In this document: piece after piece, positions 48,101 to 52,305 of the stretch
Layout: every line of letters begins with the position of its first letter
Numbering within the stretch: the first letter of the stretch is position 1
DNA from: an uncultured Bacteroidales bacterium
GTDB taxonomy: Bacteria; Bacteroidota; Bacteroidia; Bacteroidales; CAIXZF01
Reading direction: 5' to 3'
NCBI GenBank assembly: GCA_903923925.1
Contig: CAIXZF010000035.1
Coordinates: 62,001-126,000, forward strand
DNA: 64,000 bases
Notes under the pieces: generated by a model
What the model was told of the DNA's origin: nothing
Database searches by the model: none
Seen by the model: the letters and a program-made list of their open reading frames with translations, nothing else
Position numbers and translations under genes: made by a program

Positions 48101-49562
48101 ACAGTGTATAAATCAAATGAATGGATCGGCTACTGTGAATATTATTCAAGCCCCTTCAGTAGAACTAGGTCCGGATATGAATCTTTTCTATGGCACATCT
48201 ATTATTCTTAGTCCTTCCGTATCCGGAGGGCAGGGCCCATACAATTACAACTGGACTCCTGCTGCTTATCTGAGTAATCCGATTATTCAAAACCCAATCG
48301 CAAGTCCGCTTGATACTACAACCTACACGCTTGTGGTTACTGATGCAAATAATTGCAGTAGCTCCGACATTATTAATCTTAACCCGGTTTTACCTACTGG
48401 ACAAAGTGCAGTAAGTGGTCAGGTCCTTTATGCAAATACTGTACATACCCCACTCCATGAAATTCCGGTTTTTCTCAAAACAGTAGGAGGTACCACTATT
48501 GCGCAGGTTACTACGGATGCTACTGGTCATTTTCTGTTCCCGCCATTCCCGAATGGAACGTATGTTCTTACTGCCACATCTGATCAAACTGCCGGGGGAT
48601 ATAATTCAACAGATGCTTTACTAATTCTTAAACATTTTGTTCAGTTACAATCTCTTACTGGCATTTGGCTTGCCGCTGCTGATGTTGATAATTCACATTA
48701 TGTGAACTCAATTGATGCACTTGCTGTCCAGAAACGTTTTGTTGGAGCATTAACAGCCTTTCCAGCCGGCAAGTGGGTTTTTGAGAAAAAGACTATTGTT
48801 TTTAATAGTGGAATCTCCAATGAAAACTTGCTTGGTTTGTGTTTCGGAGATGTAAATGGCTCTTATGTGCCATATAATAAGAATGAAAAAATAATTCAGG
48901 TTAATGAACTTGGAGCAATAGATGCCGATAAAAACGGGATGATTGAAATTCCTGTTTTTGTAAATGGTGTTGATGAGTTGGGTGCAATTTCTCTCTCTCT
49001 CGATTATGATCCCAATTTACTGGATATTATTGAAGTCGAAATCCCGGGCTCAGAGAATGCTTTGATATATCATGGTGAAGAGGGGCAATTCAGAATCTCC
49101 TGGACTTCATTGAATTCCTTTATTATAGAAAAAGGTAAGCCGACTATCTTACTTAAAGTCTATAAAAAATCTGAAAATGAGTTGGTTAACTGGGTAAGTG
49201 CAACTGGTGAATTTTCTGATAAAAATGGGAATATTGCAGATGCCTGTAATCTGCTTATACCTAAACTTAAGGGGTCCAAATTAGGTAATGAAGACCTCTT
49301 GCTACAGATTGTTCCGAATCCTGCATCTAACACTACTGATTTACAGATCAGTACTGATGCTCAATCCGATTGCAGAATTTTAATTCTCGATTTGCAGGGC
49401 AGACTTCTGCATCAGGAATTAAAGAGCTTCAGTGAGAAAGGGAAGCACAGTGTTACAGCAGATCTTTCAAGTTTTTCACAGGGTATTTATATTGTAAAAA
49501 TACAGATGATTAATAAGCTTGGAGTAAAAGAGACTATTCAGAAACTGGAAATTGTCAGATAA
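33123..49562 (+). CDS. Giant multi-repeat T9SS-exported adhesin (5479 residues)
   Basis: One uninterrupted frame. Signal peptide cut near LLA-Q (27/28). Residues about 36-808: first parallel beta-helix region, closed by DDYDGQIR..PVDIGADAG. About 814-1415: second beta-helix, closed by DFDNTGRSNPPDIGADEF. About 1416-1500: one Ig-like domain. 1501-3638: 25 PKD/Ig-like repeats of three types. 3639-3865: three D repeats (GGTYSGPGV). 3866-4040, 4746-5009: five E repeats (YQL..G). 4041-4218: F-G pair. 4219-4745: six H repeats (KWQKRLNGG). About 5010-5095: last Ig-like. 5096-5258: SdrD-B/dockerin-like module. About 5259-5385: cohesin-like domain. 5389-5479: type A T9SS sorting domain. It is probably a surface adhesin of SprB type, though not an SprB orthologue by sequence. 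Its stop is 5 bp from the convergent GT87-like gene. Confidence 0.93.
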   Translation: MFSLLERVVKVYGLLGLILIYTSGLLAQPLSGLKTVGPSGTYVSLTAAILDINVNGVNAPVILELQSGYLSSVEPGYPTVSISLPTHITINASNNITIRPAVSGIVITADFNNPTLNFSSSKYITIDGRVGGFGSTKDLVVQNINTGLSANAVQFINDGSYNTIKYCYIKGSNPSGSNGVIAFMTTAFTTGNDNNMIQFCDIYNSISGSPRIGIYSSGTAGAENSSNTVSNCNIYDYFYDSGASPDMSGIKLSDNSLSWNIIANSFYQTVDRIAASGSTNYMYGVYSTTTSSTLNIKNNYFGGKSPNCGGLPLSYSGYSAYRGIRLTTGSGVSSIQGNTIQNISLTSISGATANAGISLVTGSFYCGDTIPNLIGSMTSAGSISFNGSAAGAAISGILAGTGSTGTIVIKNNQIGGIAVSSSGSGTTYLRGISVLSAPIGSIISGNIVGSPSAPLSNSTNNTLFGIYSAATAANQEISNNIISYLVTTSTSTANQLVGINTPGGAGSNFIVRGNSITNLTSSSTGTGTTTTTAVVGIFNTASTTAGQLISNNIIHSLSNTAPTQAVNIAGIYYSGPATGSNVISGNFIHSISSSTTSNLAAHYGINIIQGNATSGTLKVYNNMIRLGIDATGVSNTQSNYVVGIRKANGIASFVHNSVYIGGLGVVSGIANSAAFQVTSGSPADSLVNNILYNARTNASTGGTHWACSWGAPTSAICNYNIYYTNGSLSIGSVNGGTSNVGWPYSGQDVNSIFANPMFIAPIANSSSVNLHVQFPTQAESSGLNVPYITDDYDGQIRSGLTPVDIGADAGNFSPCLVGPGPIYVGLSHLYTNLTGPSGLFNAINTVGICGNMSIIIDSDLSEPGTVSLNEWTGTATLTIQSDGTLRTVANMGNVGNPMIHLSGADRVTFNGGTSKLLRFRNTNTLASSTTAVFQFSSSSTQCALQNIEIQSNASTATHAGIVVSTGSNQVSVDQCNIHDATAASVGAIATGIYSNSITNSVSITSSNIYNWSGYGIYFNQVGNGCAITNNHFYYNMVTPANTNQTAIYLGSGNNQNINNNSIGGSGIFASGSPWQNDGSVTFKGIYLNLGVTQLSVIDNNRIQNINLSNTGTVNFEGMHLYSGYAYLGYSIGNTIGHATNAGSITIAGTSGNVYGIHDESTSDYTGIEKNTIANIEFSGVIGSPVFAGIHTKTAYVRRNRIFSIDVANSTLSPVISGISMNSTSGVSVAVSITNNMISLNGGNALNPTIYGYYDNGSPFTGLNFYFNTINIYGSATTSSSTYAYFRNGSAITELYDNILVNIKPSGGTGKHYSIAVQNGAAQWIADYNDFFAVSGTLGRWNGGDVLTLSSWKTISTEDVHSLYYMPVFISNTDLHLDAVGNCAINGKGTYLASVMIDFDNTGRSNPPDIGADEFVGPEITPPTSGGNQTACAGGTIPNLSATGTGTIKWFSDAGLTIVVHRGSPFASGQTAAGVYTYYATDSLSGCESNSITITLTLYSQPTASASATPSSLCSGATIQLNASASGGSGVGYTYSWSGPNSFSSTSQNPTIPNAQLVNTGTYSLSVSDGNSCNSNTPSTVVVTVNAHPTANASVAVSPLCSGSTIQLNGSGGTIYSWSGPAGYSSGAQNPSISNVTTANSGLYSLYVNDANGCISLTPGTVNVLVNAKPVATASALQTSVCIGSSINLTGTSSGGSGSGYSYSWTGPNSFSSTAQNPTISGAAVLNSGIYHLVVTDGNTCISAESQVIITVNTLPVASASAVPTSVCLGSPFNLAGGVTGGSGFGYTWLWSGPNAFSSTFQNPSIASAQLSHTGTYSLVVTDNSGCVSINTTTVSVLVNSLPVAAASGSSTSVCPGSTINLTGSASLGSGSGYTYHWSGPNGFTSLLQNPSILNATSANAGVYSLYVSDGNNCNSTNSAAVLIILYSNPTAIAGSTQSSYCTGSNIQLTGSGSGGSGSGYTYQWSGPSGFTSTLQNPVIAGASSSNAGIYHLTITDGNGCTSINNAAIGVLVNSVPTAVANTSTPTICIGSTINFNGSSSGGSGSGYTYLWTGPNGFTSLLQNPSIINGQTINGGTYSLTVTDGSGCISTNSATTGVIVNAPPVAAASSVQSAVCAGQSISLLGNASSGSGSGYTFSWTGPNGFTSSQQNPTITNAQAAVNGTYTLVVTDSHSCSSTNSATVTINVKELPTATANSAPTTLCEGSPIQLNGNALGGSGSGYLYNWSGPNGFTTGIQNPAILNAQTNNSGIFSLTVTDGNGCASTNNASVTISVYSKPTASASAVPNPLCVGSNLQLTGGASGGSGIGYTYSWTGPNGYSSSVQSPLISTIQATQTGSYSLAVTDNHGCVSAPAASVFVMVNGLPTSTATATQNNLCSGGNLQLNGQGIGGSGTGYIYQWTGPSSFTSSQQNPFISGATLSNAGTYTLQVTDGLGCVAAPFQSVTITVNSVPLANAGNDVTIANGAFTTLTGSASGGSGNYSYAWTPVAFINGSATQALIQTINLSSTQTYSLIVTDATTLCVSSVDQVVVTISGQTLAISATAASTSICENSTVQLNAPASGGSGSYAFNWSSVPAGFSSSQQNPIVIPAGNTTYSVTVNDGFNTATSAINITVNSRPTAGAGVVVNPICAGQALQLNSTATGGSGTGYTFLWAGPLSYSSNQQNPQIANVQTTNAGNYLVTVTDGNGCASQNTAYIPVLVNATPSAYAGPDQTIFFGTSTTLTGSANGSSGPFSYLWSPANKINGSVINSTVQTISLNATQIYTLIVTDNITACVSQQDPVIVNITGSPLTVNSSASPTQICLGVNSTLNAQASGGSGSYTYSWSSAPAGFSSTQQSPVVSPTQTTVYTVTVSDGFTTNTSSVTLTIFQRPVAAVSALQTVLCSGSNIQLQGGASGGSGNGFIFQWNGPSSFTSGLQNPIISNAQTSNSGSYGLIVTDDRGCSSVNNPIVNITINSRPTASPAVNNASLCQGGAFQLSGSGNGGSGSGYTYQWSGPNSFSSTNQNPSFTNAQIGQSGNYFLTVTDGNGCSSLSTAFVNVIVHSLPNVLAFATPSSLCSGAAIQFSGSGSGGSGGGYSYAWTGPAGYNTVVSSPTISNAQLSNTGVYNLVVTDGNSCSSQTATVNITVNPIPISNAGPDQSLPNGAYANLNGSATGGSGNYSWTWSPISSINGNPFMQNVVSLNLTTTQIFTLLVTDVTSTCQSQPDNVTITITGNPLAAFVSTTNSTICLGTGTQLNTTALGGTGIYTYAWSSVPSGFSSNLPNPTVSPVATTTYTVVVGDGFNSVTSSQSITVNTIPVAASGAAQTTFCAGQTLNLSSSASGGSGSGYSFQWTGPNGYTSTQQNPSISNAQAVLSGIYSVTATDLYGCSSASSAVTILIHSLPVAVASSPDNSICIGETLSLTANASGGSLTGYTYNWTGPGGFVSNNQNPQITNAQSVIAGLYSLFVIDGNNCMSTSSATVNVTVSNKPIANAGANQVIPSGAYTTLLASASAGSGFYIYAWAPASFINGPSTQALIQTINLSSTQIYTLTVTDLSTACVSLPDDVSVIVSGGPLTASAQVASPTICSGNTTQLNVLASGGTGTYTYSWTSSPAGFSSSSQNPTISPVISTLFIVSINDGYSTVTSSVQVNVNPLPFVAISGPLTAQCAGTTIFFLNTGSPAGGTYSGPGVSGTNFNASVAGAGLHTITYRVTDVNACTNSAVTTVSVNPLPVIYSGSLSSQCVSSVNYLLNNASPAGGTYSGPGVIGNIFNASLAGAGSHIVTYSLSNIYGCSSSANTSIVVYPVPVVSFTTPLATQCQSSTTYALTGGLPSGGTYSGSGVTSSSFNASASGSGIIDIIYQFNDINGCSNSDTNQIFVNPAPSPFPVSGSGVYCESQNGMTVTLSGSQTGVTYQLIKNSASFGSPVNGTGGALVWPSMSSGTYTVSATNVAVSCSSAMPGSVVISMVSLPIAFTVSSPLHYCYGLNGVTITLSGSQPGFTYQLVKDGSYNGTAVAGTGGVLTWTNKLAGTYSVVAFTSLSGCSTTMIGLLTITEDSPIAVTLTPIPASVIINNNLQLNAAFSGGSGTFNTYQWSGSGSVYLTSTSVTNPVFQSPVVSLYDLTFTVTDDHGCNQSAVLQVQATSPVVEPVMPNQQRCGSGTVIMEAFVGAGGNQVEFSLDGVNVSYTDNTSPFLFTTPFIPSNSSITVYARSRNSSSGNTSTWISAVASASVGSNGGVVVGGGNICLGNSTGSLVLQNYTGLVISWERRINGGSWISIPFTGNVFQEIPSTNGIIGYRALVQLDICNPAYSNEVTVTVSPYTNAGVLSVASGMICLGNPTGQITVSGHTGNVLYWEKRLIGGFWSQINSTLTSYSEIPAESGTWEYRAFIQSGDCPALSTSPITIIVVEQGIMGTLTGSGTICFGSSTPTMFISGQLGTITKWQKRLNGGPWNTISTTASFYSEIPSSSGNWEFRVVMQNGTCPEQFSNSVIVTVQPATNGGILNGSANICYGSSTGNLLLSGYTGFIIKWQKKLETGSWIDFYNFSSVFQEIPSSPGTWYYRVLVQSGNCSQAFSSPAIVFVDSPSAGGEVIGGSQICIGSSTGTLTLNSYSGTILKWQKRFNGANWSDINNQSPIFGEVLLQAGTWEYRAITQSGSCPLTYSVIDTVIVLPVSVGGSVTGGSSFCFGGSTNVLTLTGNNGTIVKWQKRLNNGSWIDFTNTTYTYQETPASPGNWEYRAVVKNGSCSQAFSLSTLVIVSPLPVVYVLSGNPYYCENENGITLSLSGSEPNVSYQLIMDGVNFGYPIQGNGLALHWPNMTIGTYKVFANGSSTFCSQAMQGEVSVYQVPIPQVFSIQSYGFDCSGMGGAHVLLDGSENGISYQLYRNGIANGLPLIGTGLNLDWGGLTVGTYQVKATNILTACLTTMAGTSIILPAPVPTPFNVTGGGTVCANSSGVNVGLSSSQLGITYQLYINGYQTATTLTGTGLAISFGSQQIQGTYSVQATNNTSQCINQMNGSATVNIIQAPSVELGPDMNLFYGTSIILSPSVSGGQGPYNYNWTPAAYLSNPIIQNPIASPLDTTTYTLVVTDANNCSSSDIINLNPVLPTGQSAVSGQVLYANTVHTPLHEIPVFLKTVGGTTIAQVTTDATGHFLFPPFPNGTYVLTATSDQTAGGYNSTDALLILKHFVQLQSLTGIWLAAADVDNSHYVNSIDALAVQKRFVGALTAFPAGKWVFEKKTIVFNSGISNENLLGLCFGDVNGSYVPYNKNEKIIQVNELGAIDADKNGMIEIPVFVNGVDELGAISLSLDYDPNLLDIIEVEIPGSENALIYHGEEGQFRISWTSLNSFIIEKGKPTILLKVYKKSENELVNWVSATGEFSDKNGNIADACNLLIPKLKGSKLGNEDLLLQIVPNPASNTTDLQISTDAQSDCRILILDLQGRLLHQELKSFSEKGKHSVTADLSSFSQGIYIVKIQMINKLGVKETIQKLEIVR
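37623..44036 (+). repeat. Coding repeat array: 17 R, 4 B and 4 C Ig/PKD-like units
   Basis: Residues 1501-3638 in order R1-R11, B-C, R12, B-C, R13-R15, B-C, R16-R17, B-C. R units (86-87 residues) carry an early Cys before (I/L)xL, the core GGSGSGYTYxWxGPNGF, QNPxI, and a late Cys in DGNGC. B units lack the early Cys, C units the late one. DNA identity between copies is moderate; no long exact repeats stand out by eye, so copies look old or diversified. Confidence 0.88.
44037..44717 (+). repeat. Three D-type repeats in the giant adhesin
   Basis: About 76 residues each, with SPAGGTYSGPGV in the first two and SGGTYSGSGV in the third, and two Cys per unit. They follow the last B-C pair directly. 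Confidence 0.8.
45777..47357 (+). repeat. Six H-type repeats in the giant adhesin
   Basis: Residues 4219-4745, about 88 each: ICxGxSTG, TGxIxKWQKRLNGGxW, EIPxxxGxWEYRAxVQxGxC. Two Cys and two or three Trp per unit are conserved. Confidence 0.85.
48408..49286 (+). other. Dockerin-like module followed by cohesin-like domain in the adhesin
   Basis: Residues 5096-5258: GQVLYAN ... GTYVLTATSD (beta domain), GGYNSTDALLILK (degenerate loop), then the complete EF-hand loop DVDNSHYVNSID (5187-5198), ending GLCFGDVNGSYVP. Residues about 5259-5385: IEIPVFVNGVDELGAISLSL, YDPNLLDII, GQFRISWTS, a pattern like cohesin domains. Both calls are by pattern, the cohesin one less secure. Confidence 0.6.
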
Positions 49563-49567
49563 AAAAT

Positions 49568-50977
49568 TCAGAATTTAATGTTGATGAATTTCATTAGATG
49601 ATATACAAGATATCCAAATACGAGCCAGGACAGTATTGCTTTTGCGTGGAATTCCTGTATTCCAAAGAAGAAATGTTTAAAGACAAAATTGTATTGCATA
49701 AAAAGTACAATTGAAATCAGTGCTATTGTATGTAACGTAGTGTTTATTTTGTCATCTTTTAACCATTCCAATACTTGAGGAATACAGAAAATCAGAAAGA
49801 TCAAACGGTAATCGTAGTTATTTCCCAGAATAAAACAACCAATAAAGATGCCGGCACCAATTCTGAAAGCATCCATATTTAAAGTATTATGGACATTTAC
49901 TGGTTTTTTGAAAGAACGGTAAATGCTAAATGCTATAATCAATAGGATTAAACCATAAATTCCAAAAATCAGTTCTGTTGCGGAACTGTTTGGTATTTGA
50001 AAATAGAATCTAAAGTTGTCTAACCAGGTTAGAGCTCCAAATGCATAATTTCCGGATGGTCGGGGACTGCGATTATTTACCAAAACAAGCTCATCGAAAA
50101 ATAATACTGCATATGCAATTAGTGGTATGCCCAGAAATAATCCAGCTTTGAGGCGATTAGGTTTAAATTCCCGGAAAATCGTTACCAGGGCAAAAACAGG
50201 ATATAGTTTTAAGAATGTACCGAACAGGATTAATAAATATCCCCAATAATTAGCAATATTTTTCTTGTTTAGGAGATGAATGGAGATGGCCAAAAGAGTA
50301 AAAATAATAAGATCATTATTGCATCTTTCTATGGATAGAATCACAGGAGGCGAGATAATAACCATCGACCAGATTATTCCGTTAATAAAACGCAGCTTTT
50401 TAATAAAAACAAAAAGTGTAGTCAGAAATGCTGAGATAAATAAAATAGCAAGAGGTATTGTATGCTTCTGCCCAATTCCCCAATAATGTAAAACATACCA
50501 TATTTTGGGATAATTGTAAATAAACTTTGGATCACAATTTCCATCAGTCAGAGGATCCTTTCCAGCACCTACGCAATCCATTGCAGATGTTATCACTCTT
50601 AAATCATTAAAATTATTCCTGATATGAGCTGGTACTCCCATGTAGCGAAAAAGGAATCTGTAATCACCGAATCTATACTGTGAGAAAATAAGTACTCCGC
50701 TGTAAAGAAATAAACCAAAGATTATAAGTGATCTGCCATCTGTTTTGCTAAACAGCTTTGGTTCTATATTCTTAATTGTTAGTTTGTTAAGAAGGAATAA
50801 AGCTGGAATAACTATAAGTGATAATTTAATCCCGGTAAGAAGATCGGAATTAAGAAGATCTGAAAATTTGTTGTTCCTCACTATACTGCATGGATATAAA
50901 TATTCGACCACATAGATAATAAGCAGCATTACTGGAGGCAGCATAACCTGAAAAAGAAAACCTTTACGTTTTTCCAT
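49568..50977 (-). CDS. GT87/DUF2029-like membrane glycosyltransferase
   Basis: 469 residues with about ten to twelve transmembrane helices. IERCNNDLIIFTLLAISIHLLNKK and the proline-rich loop VIISPPVILSIERC match the DUF2029 family, GT-C enzymes that use polyprenyl-phosphate sugars (for example mannosyltransferases of the PimE type). An acidic first loop expected of GT-C enzymes may lie around KFSDLLNSD. It probably acts on an envelope glycan; substrate is unknown. It is tail to tail with the adhesin gene, so adhesin glycosylation is possible but only by proximity. Confidence 0.72.
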   Translation of the reverse strand: MEKRKGFLFQVMLPPVMLLIIYVVEYLYPCSIVRNNKFSDLLNSDLLTGIKLSLIVIPALFLLNKLTIKNIEPKLFSKTDGRSLIIFGLFLYSGVLIFSQYRFGDYRFLFRYMGVPAHIRNNFNDLRVITSAMDCVGAGKDPLTDGNCDPKFIYNYPKIWYVLHYWGIGQKHTIPLAILFISAFLTTLFVFIKKLRFINGIIWSMVIISPPVILSIERCNNDLIIFTLLAISIHLLNKKNIANYWGYLLILFGTFLKLYPVFALVTIFREFKPNRLKAGLFLGIPLIAYAVLFFDELVLVNNRSPRPSGNYAFGALTWLDNFRFYFQIPNSSATELIFGIYGLILLIIAFSIYRSFKKPVNVHNTLNMDAFRIGAGIFIGCFILGNNYDYRLIFLIFCIPQVLEWLKDDKINTTLHTIALISIVLFMQYNFVFKHFFFGIQEFHAKAILSWLVFGYLVYHLMKFINIKF

Positions 50978-51255
50978 ATTAATGGGTGGCCACCAATTTT
51001 TTTAACCAATCAGCAAGGCGTCTAAAATAATACAAAAAGTAATATCTTTTGAGCTTTATATGCTAACGTTGAATCTTAAACGCTTAATCCAGCGATACCT
51101 TGCCTGTTAAAATGAGTTGAATATTTCGGCAGGAATATGTTCTTTTGGATAAAATCGGGTAATATTATAAAAGAAAATCGCTGAGATCTCATTTTTTATA
51201 GTGCTCTCAGCGATTTTTATCCAGTCTGGATTATTATTTTTCTAAACTATTTTCA
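50978..51255. other. 278-bp intergenic region before the kor operon end
   Basis: No coding frame seen. It holds the terminator at 51174-51217; the remaining AT-rich part presumably includes the GT87-like gene promoter, but no TAnnTTTG was found at a convincing position. Confidence 0.5.
51174..51217 (-). terminator. Terminator of the korA-korB operon
   Basis: A perfect 13-bp stem: AAAATCGCTGAGA (51174-51186) with TCTCAGCGATTTT (51205-51217), 18-nt loop. On the minus strand the stem is followed by a T-rich CTTTTAT. It lies about 40 nt past the korB stop. Confidence 0.8.
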
Positions 51256-52302
51256 TTATTTAATTACCCATACGTCACCGCTATTCAGCAAATCATCAAC
51301 ATTCTTAATTTTAGAAGTTGCCTTGGCCTGAGTGATCTGATCTTCAACAAGATCATCGTAAGTAGGATACATTGCTGAGCGAATAACGCCAAGTGCAATC
51401 GGGAAGTGAGGTGGTGCCATTTTTGCAAGCATCAGGTGAACTCCGGGATCCTGCTGATATTGATCGTGAATAAGAATATCTTCTTCGGTAATTCCATTTT
51501 TACCAATTTCCACAACCTCCAAACGGTTGTTGTTGAAACGAATACCTTTATCTTTATTCTTTCCAAAAAGCATTGGTTCACCGTTCTTAAGGATAAGTTG
51601 ATTATCATCTTTAAGATCTTTACTGGTGATCTGATCATGCGTTTTGTCAGCGAAAATTATACAATTCTGCAAAATTTCCATTAAAGAAGTACCATCATGA
51701 CGGGCAGCTTCAAACATAATGTCTGTCATTAGTTTGATGTTATTGTCAACAGCACGTGCAAAGAAAGTGCCTTGTGCACCCATAACCAGCTCTCCGATAT
51801 TGAAAGGATGTTCAACAGTTCCGTAAGGAGATGTCTTTGTTACAGATCCCATCGGAGTTGTTGGTGAATACTGTCCTTTGGTAAGTCCGTAAATCTGATT
51901 GTTGAACAGAATTACGTTGATGTCGATGTTCCTGCGGATAGTATGAATAAAATGGTTACCACCAATTGCAAGTGAATCTCCATCGCCAGTAGCAACCCAT
52001 ACACTCAGGTGAGGATTTGAAACCTTAACTCCGGTAGCAATTGAATAGGCACGCCCATGTATTCCATGAAAGCCATAAGTATTCACATAATAAGGAAACC
52101 TGGAGGAACAACCAATTCCGCTTACCATCATGAAATTCTCTTTCTTGTATCCTATTTTCGGGAATACATTGGCAACTGCTGCCAGAATTGCATGCGCGCC
52201 ACAACCAGGGCACCATTTTACCATCTGGTCGCTTACAAAATCCTGTTTAGTGAGCTCTACTGAAGAGCGTTCCACTGTACTGTTTATATTTCGTTCGAAC
52301 AT
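51256..52302 (-). CDS. korB: 2-oxoacid:ferredoxin oxidoreductase beta subunit (KorB-type)
   Basis: 348 residues. WCPGCGAHAIL (Cys31, Cys34) and the TPP/Mg2+ segment GDGDSLAIGGNHFIHTIRRN ... NNQIYGLTKGQYSPTTPMGS are those of 2-oxoglutarate (or related 2-oxoacid) ferredoxin oxidoreductases. It binds thiamine diphosphate and the iron-sulfur cluster. It starts 3 bp after the korA stop. The usual Bacteroidota partner substrate is 2-oxoglutarate, giving succinyl-CoA and reduced ferredoxin; a branched-chain or pyruvate substrate is not excluded. Confidence 0.9.
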   Translation of the reverse strand: MFERNINSTVERSSVELTKQDFVSDQMVKWCPGCGAHAILAAVANVFPKIGYKKENFMMVSGIGCSSRFPYYVNTYGFHGIHGRAYSIATGVKVSNPHLSVWVATGDGDSLAIGGNHFIHTIRRNIDINVILFNNQIYGLTKGQYSPTTPMGSVTKTSPYGTVEHPFNIGELVMGAQGTFFARAVDNNIKLMTDIMFEAARHDGTSLMEILQNCIIFADKTHDQITSKDLKDDNQLILKNGEPMLFGKNKDKGIRFNNNRLEVVEIGKNGITEEDILIHDQYQQDPGVHLMLAKMAPPHFPIALGVIRSAMYPTYDDLVEDQITQAKATSKIKNVDDLLNSGDVWVIK

Positions 52303-52305
52303 GGT

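Noticed and set aside
33123-49562. Naming the giant protein SprB
   Set aside because: It shares size, repeat style and T9SS export with SprB, but domain order (beta-helices, dockerin-like and cohesin-like parts) differs and no orthology can be shown by eye.
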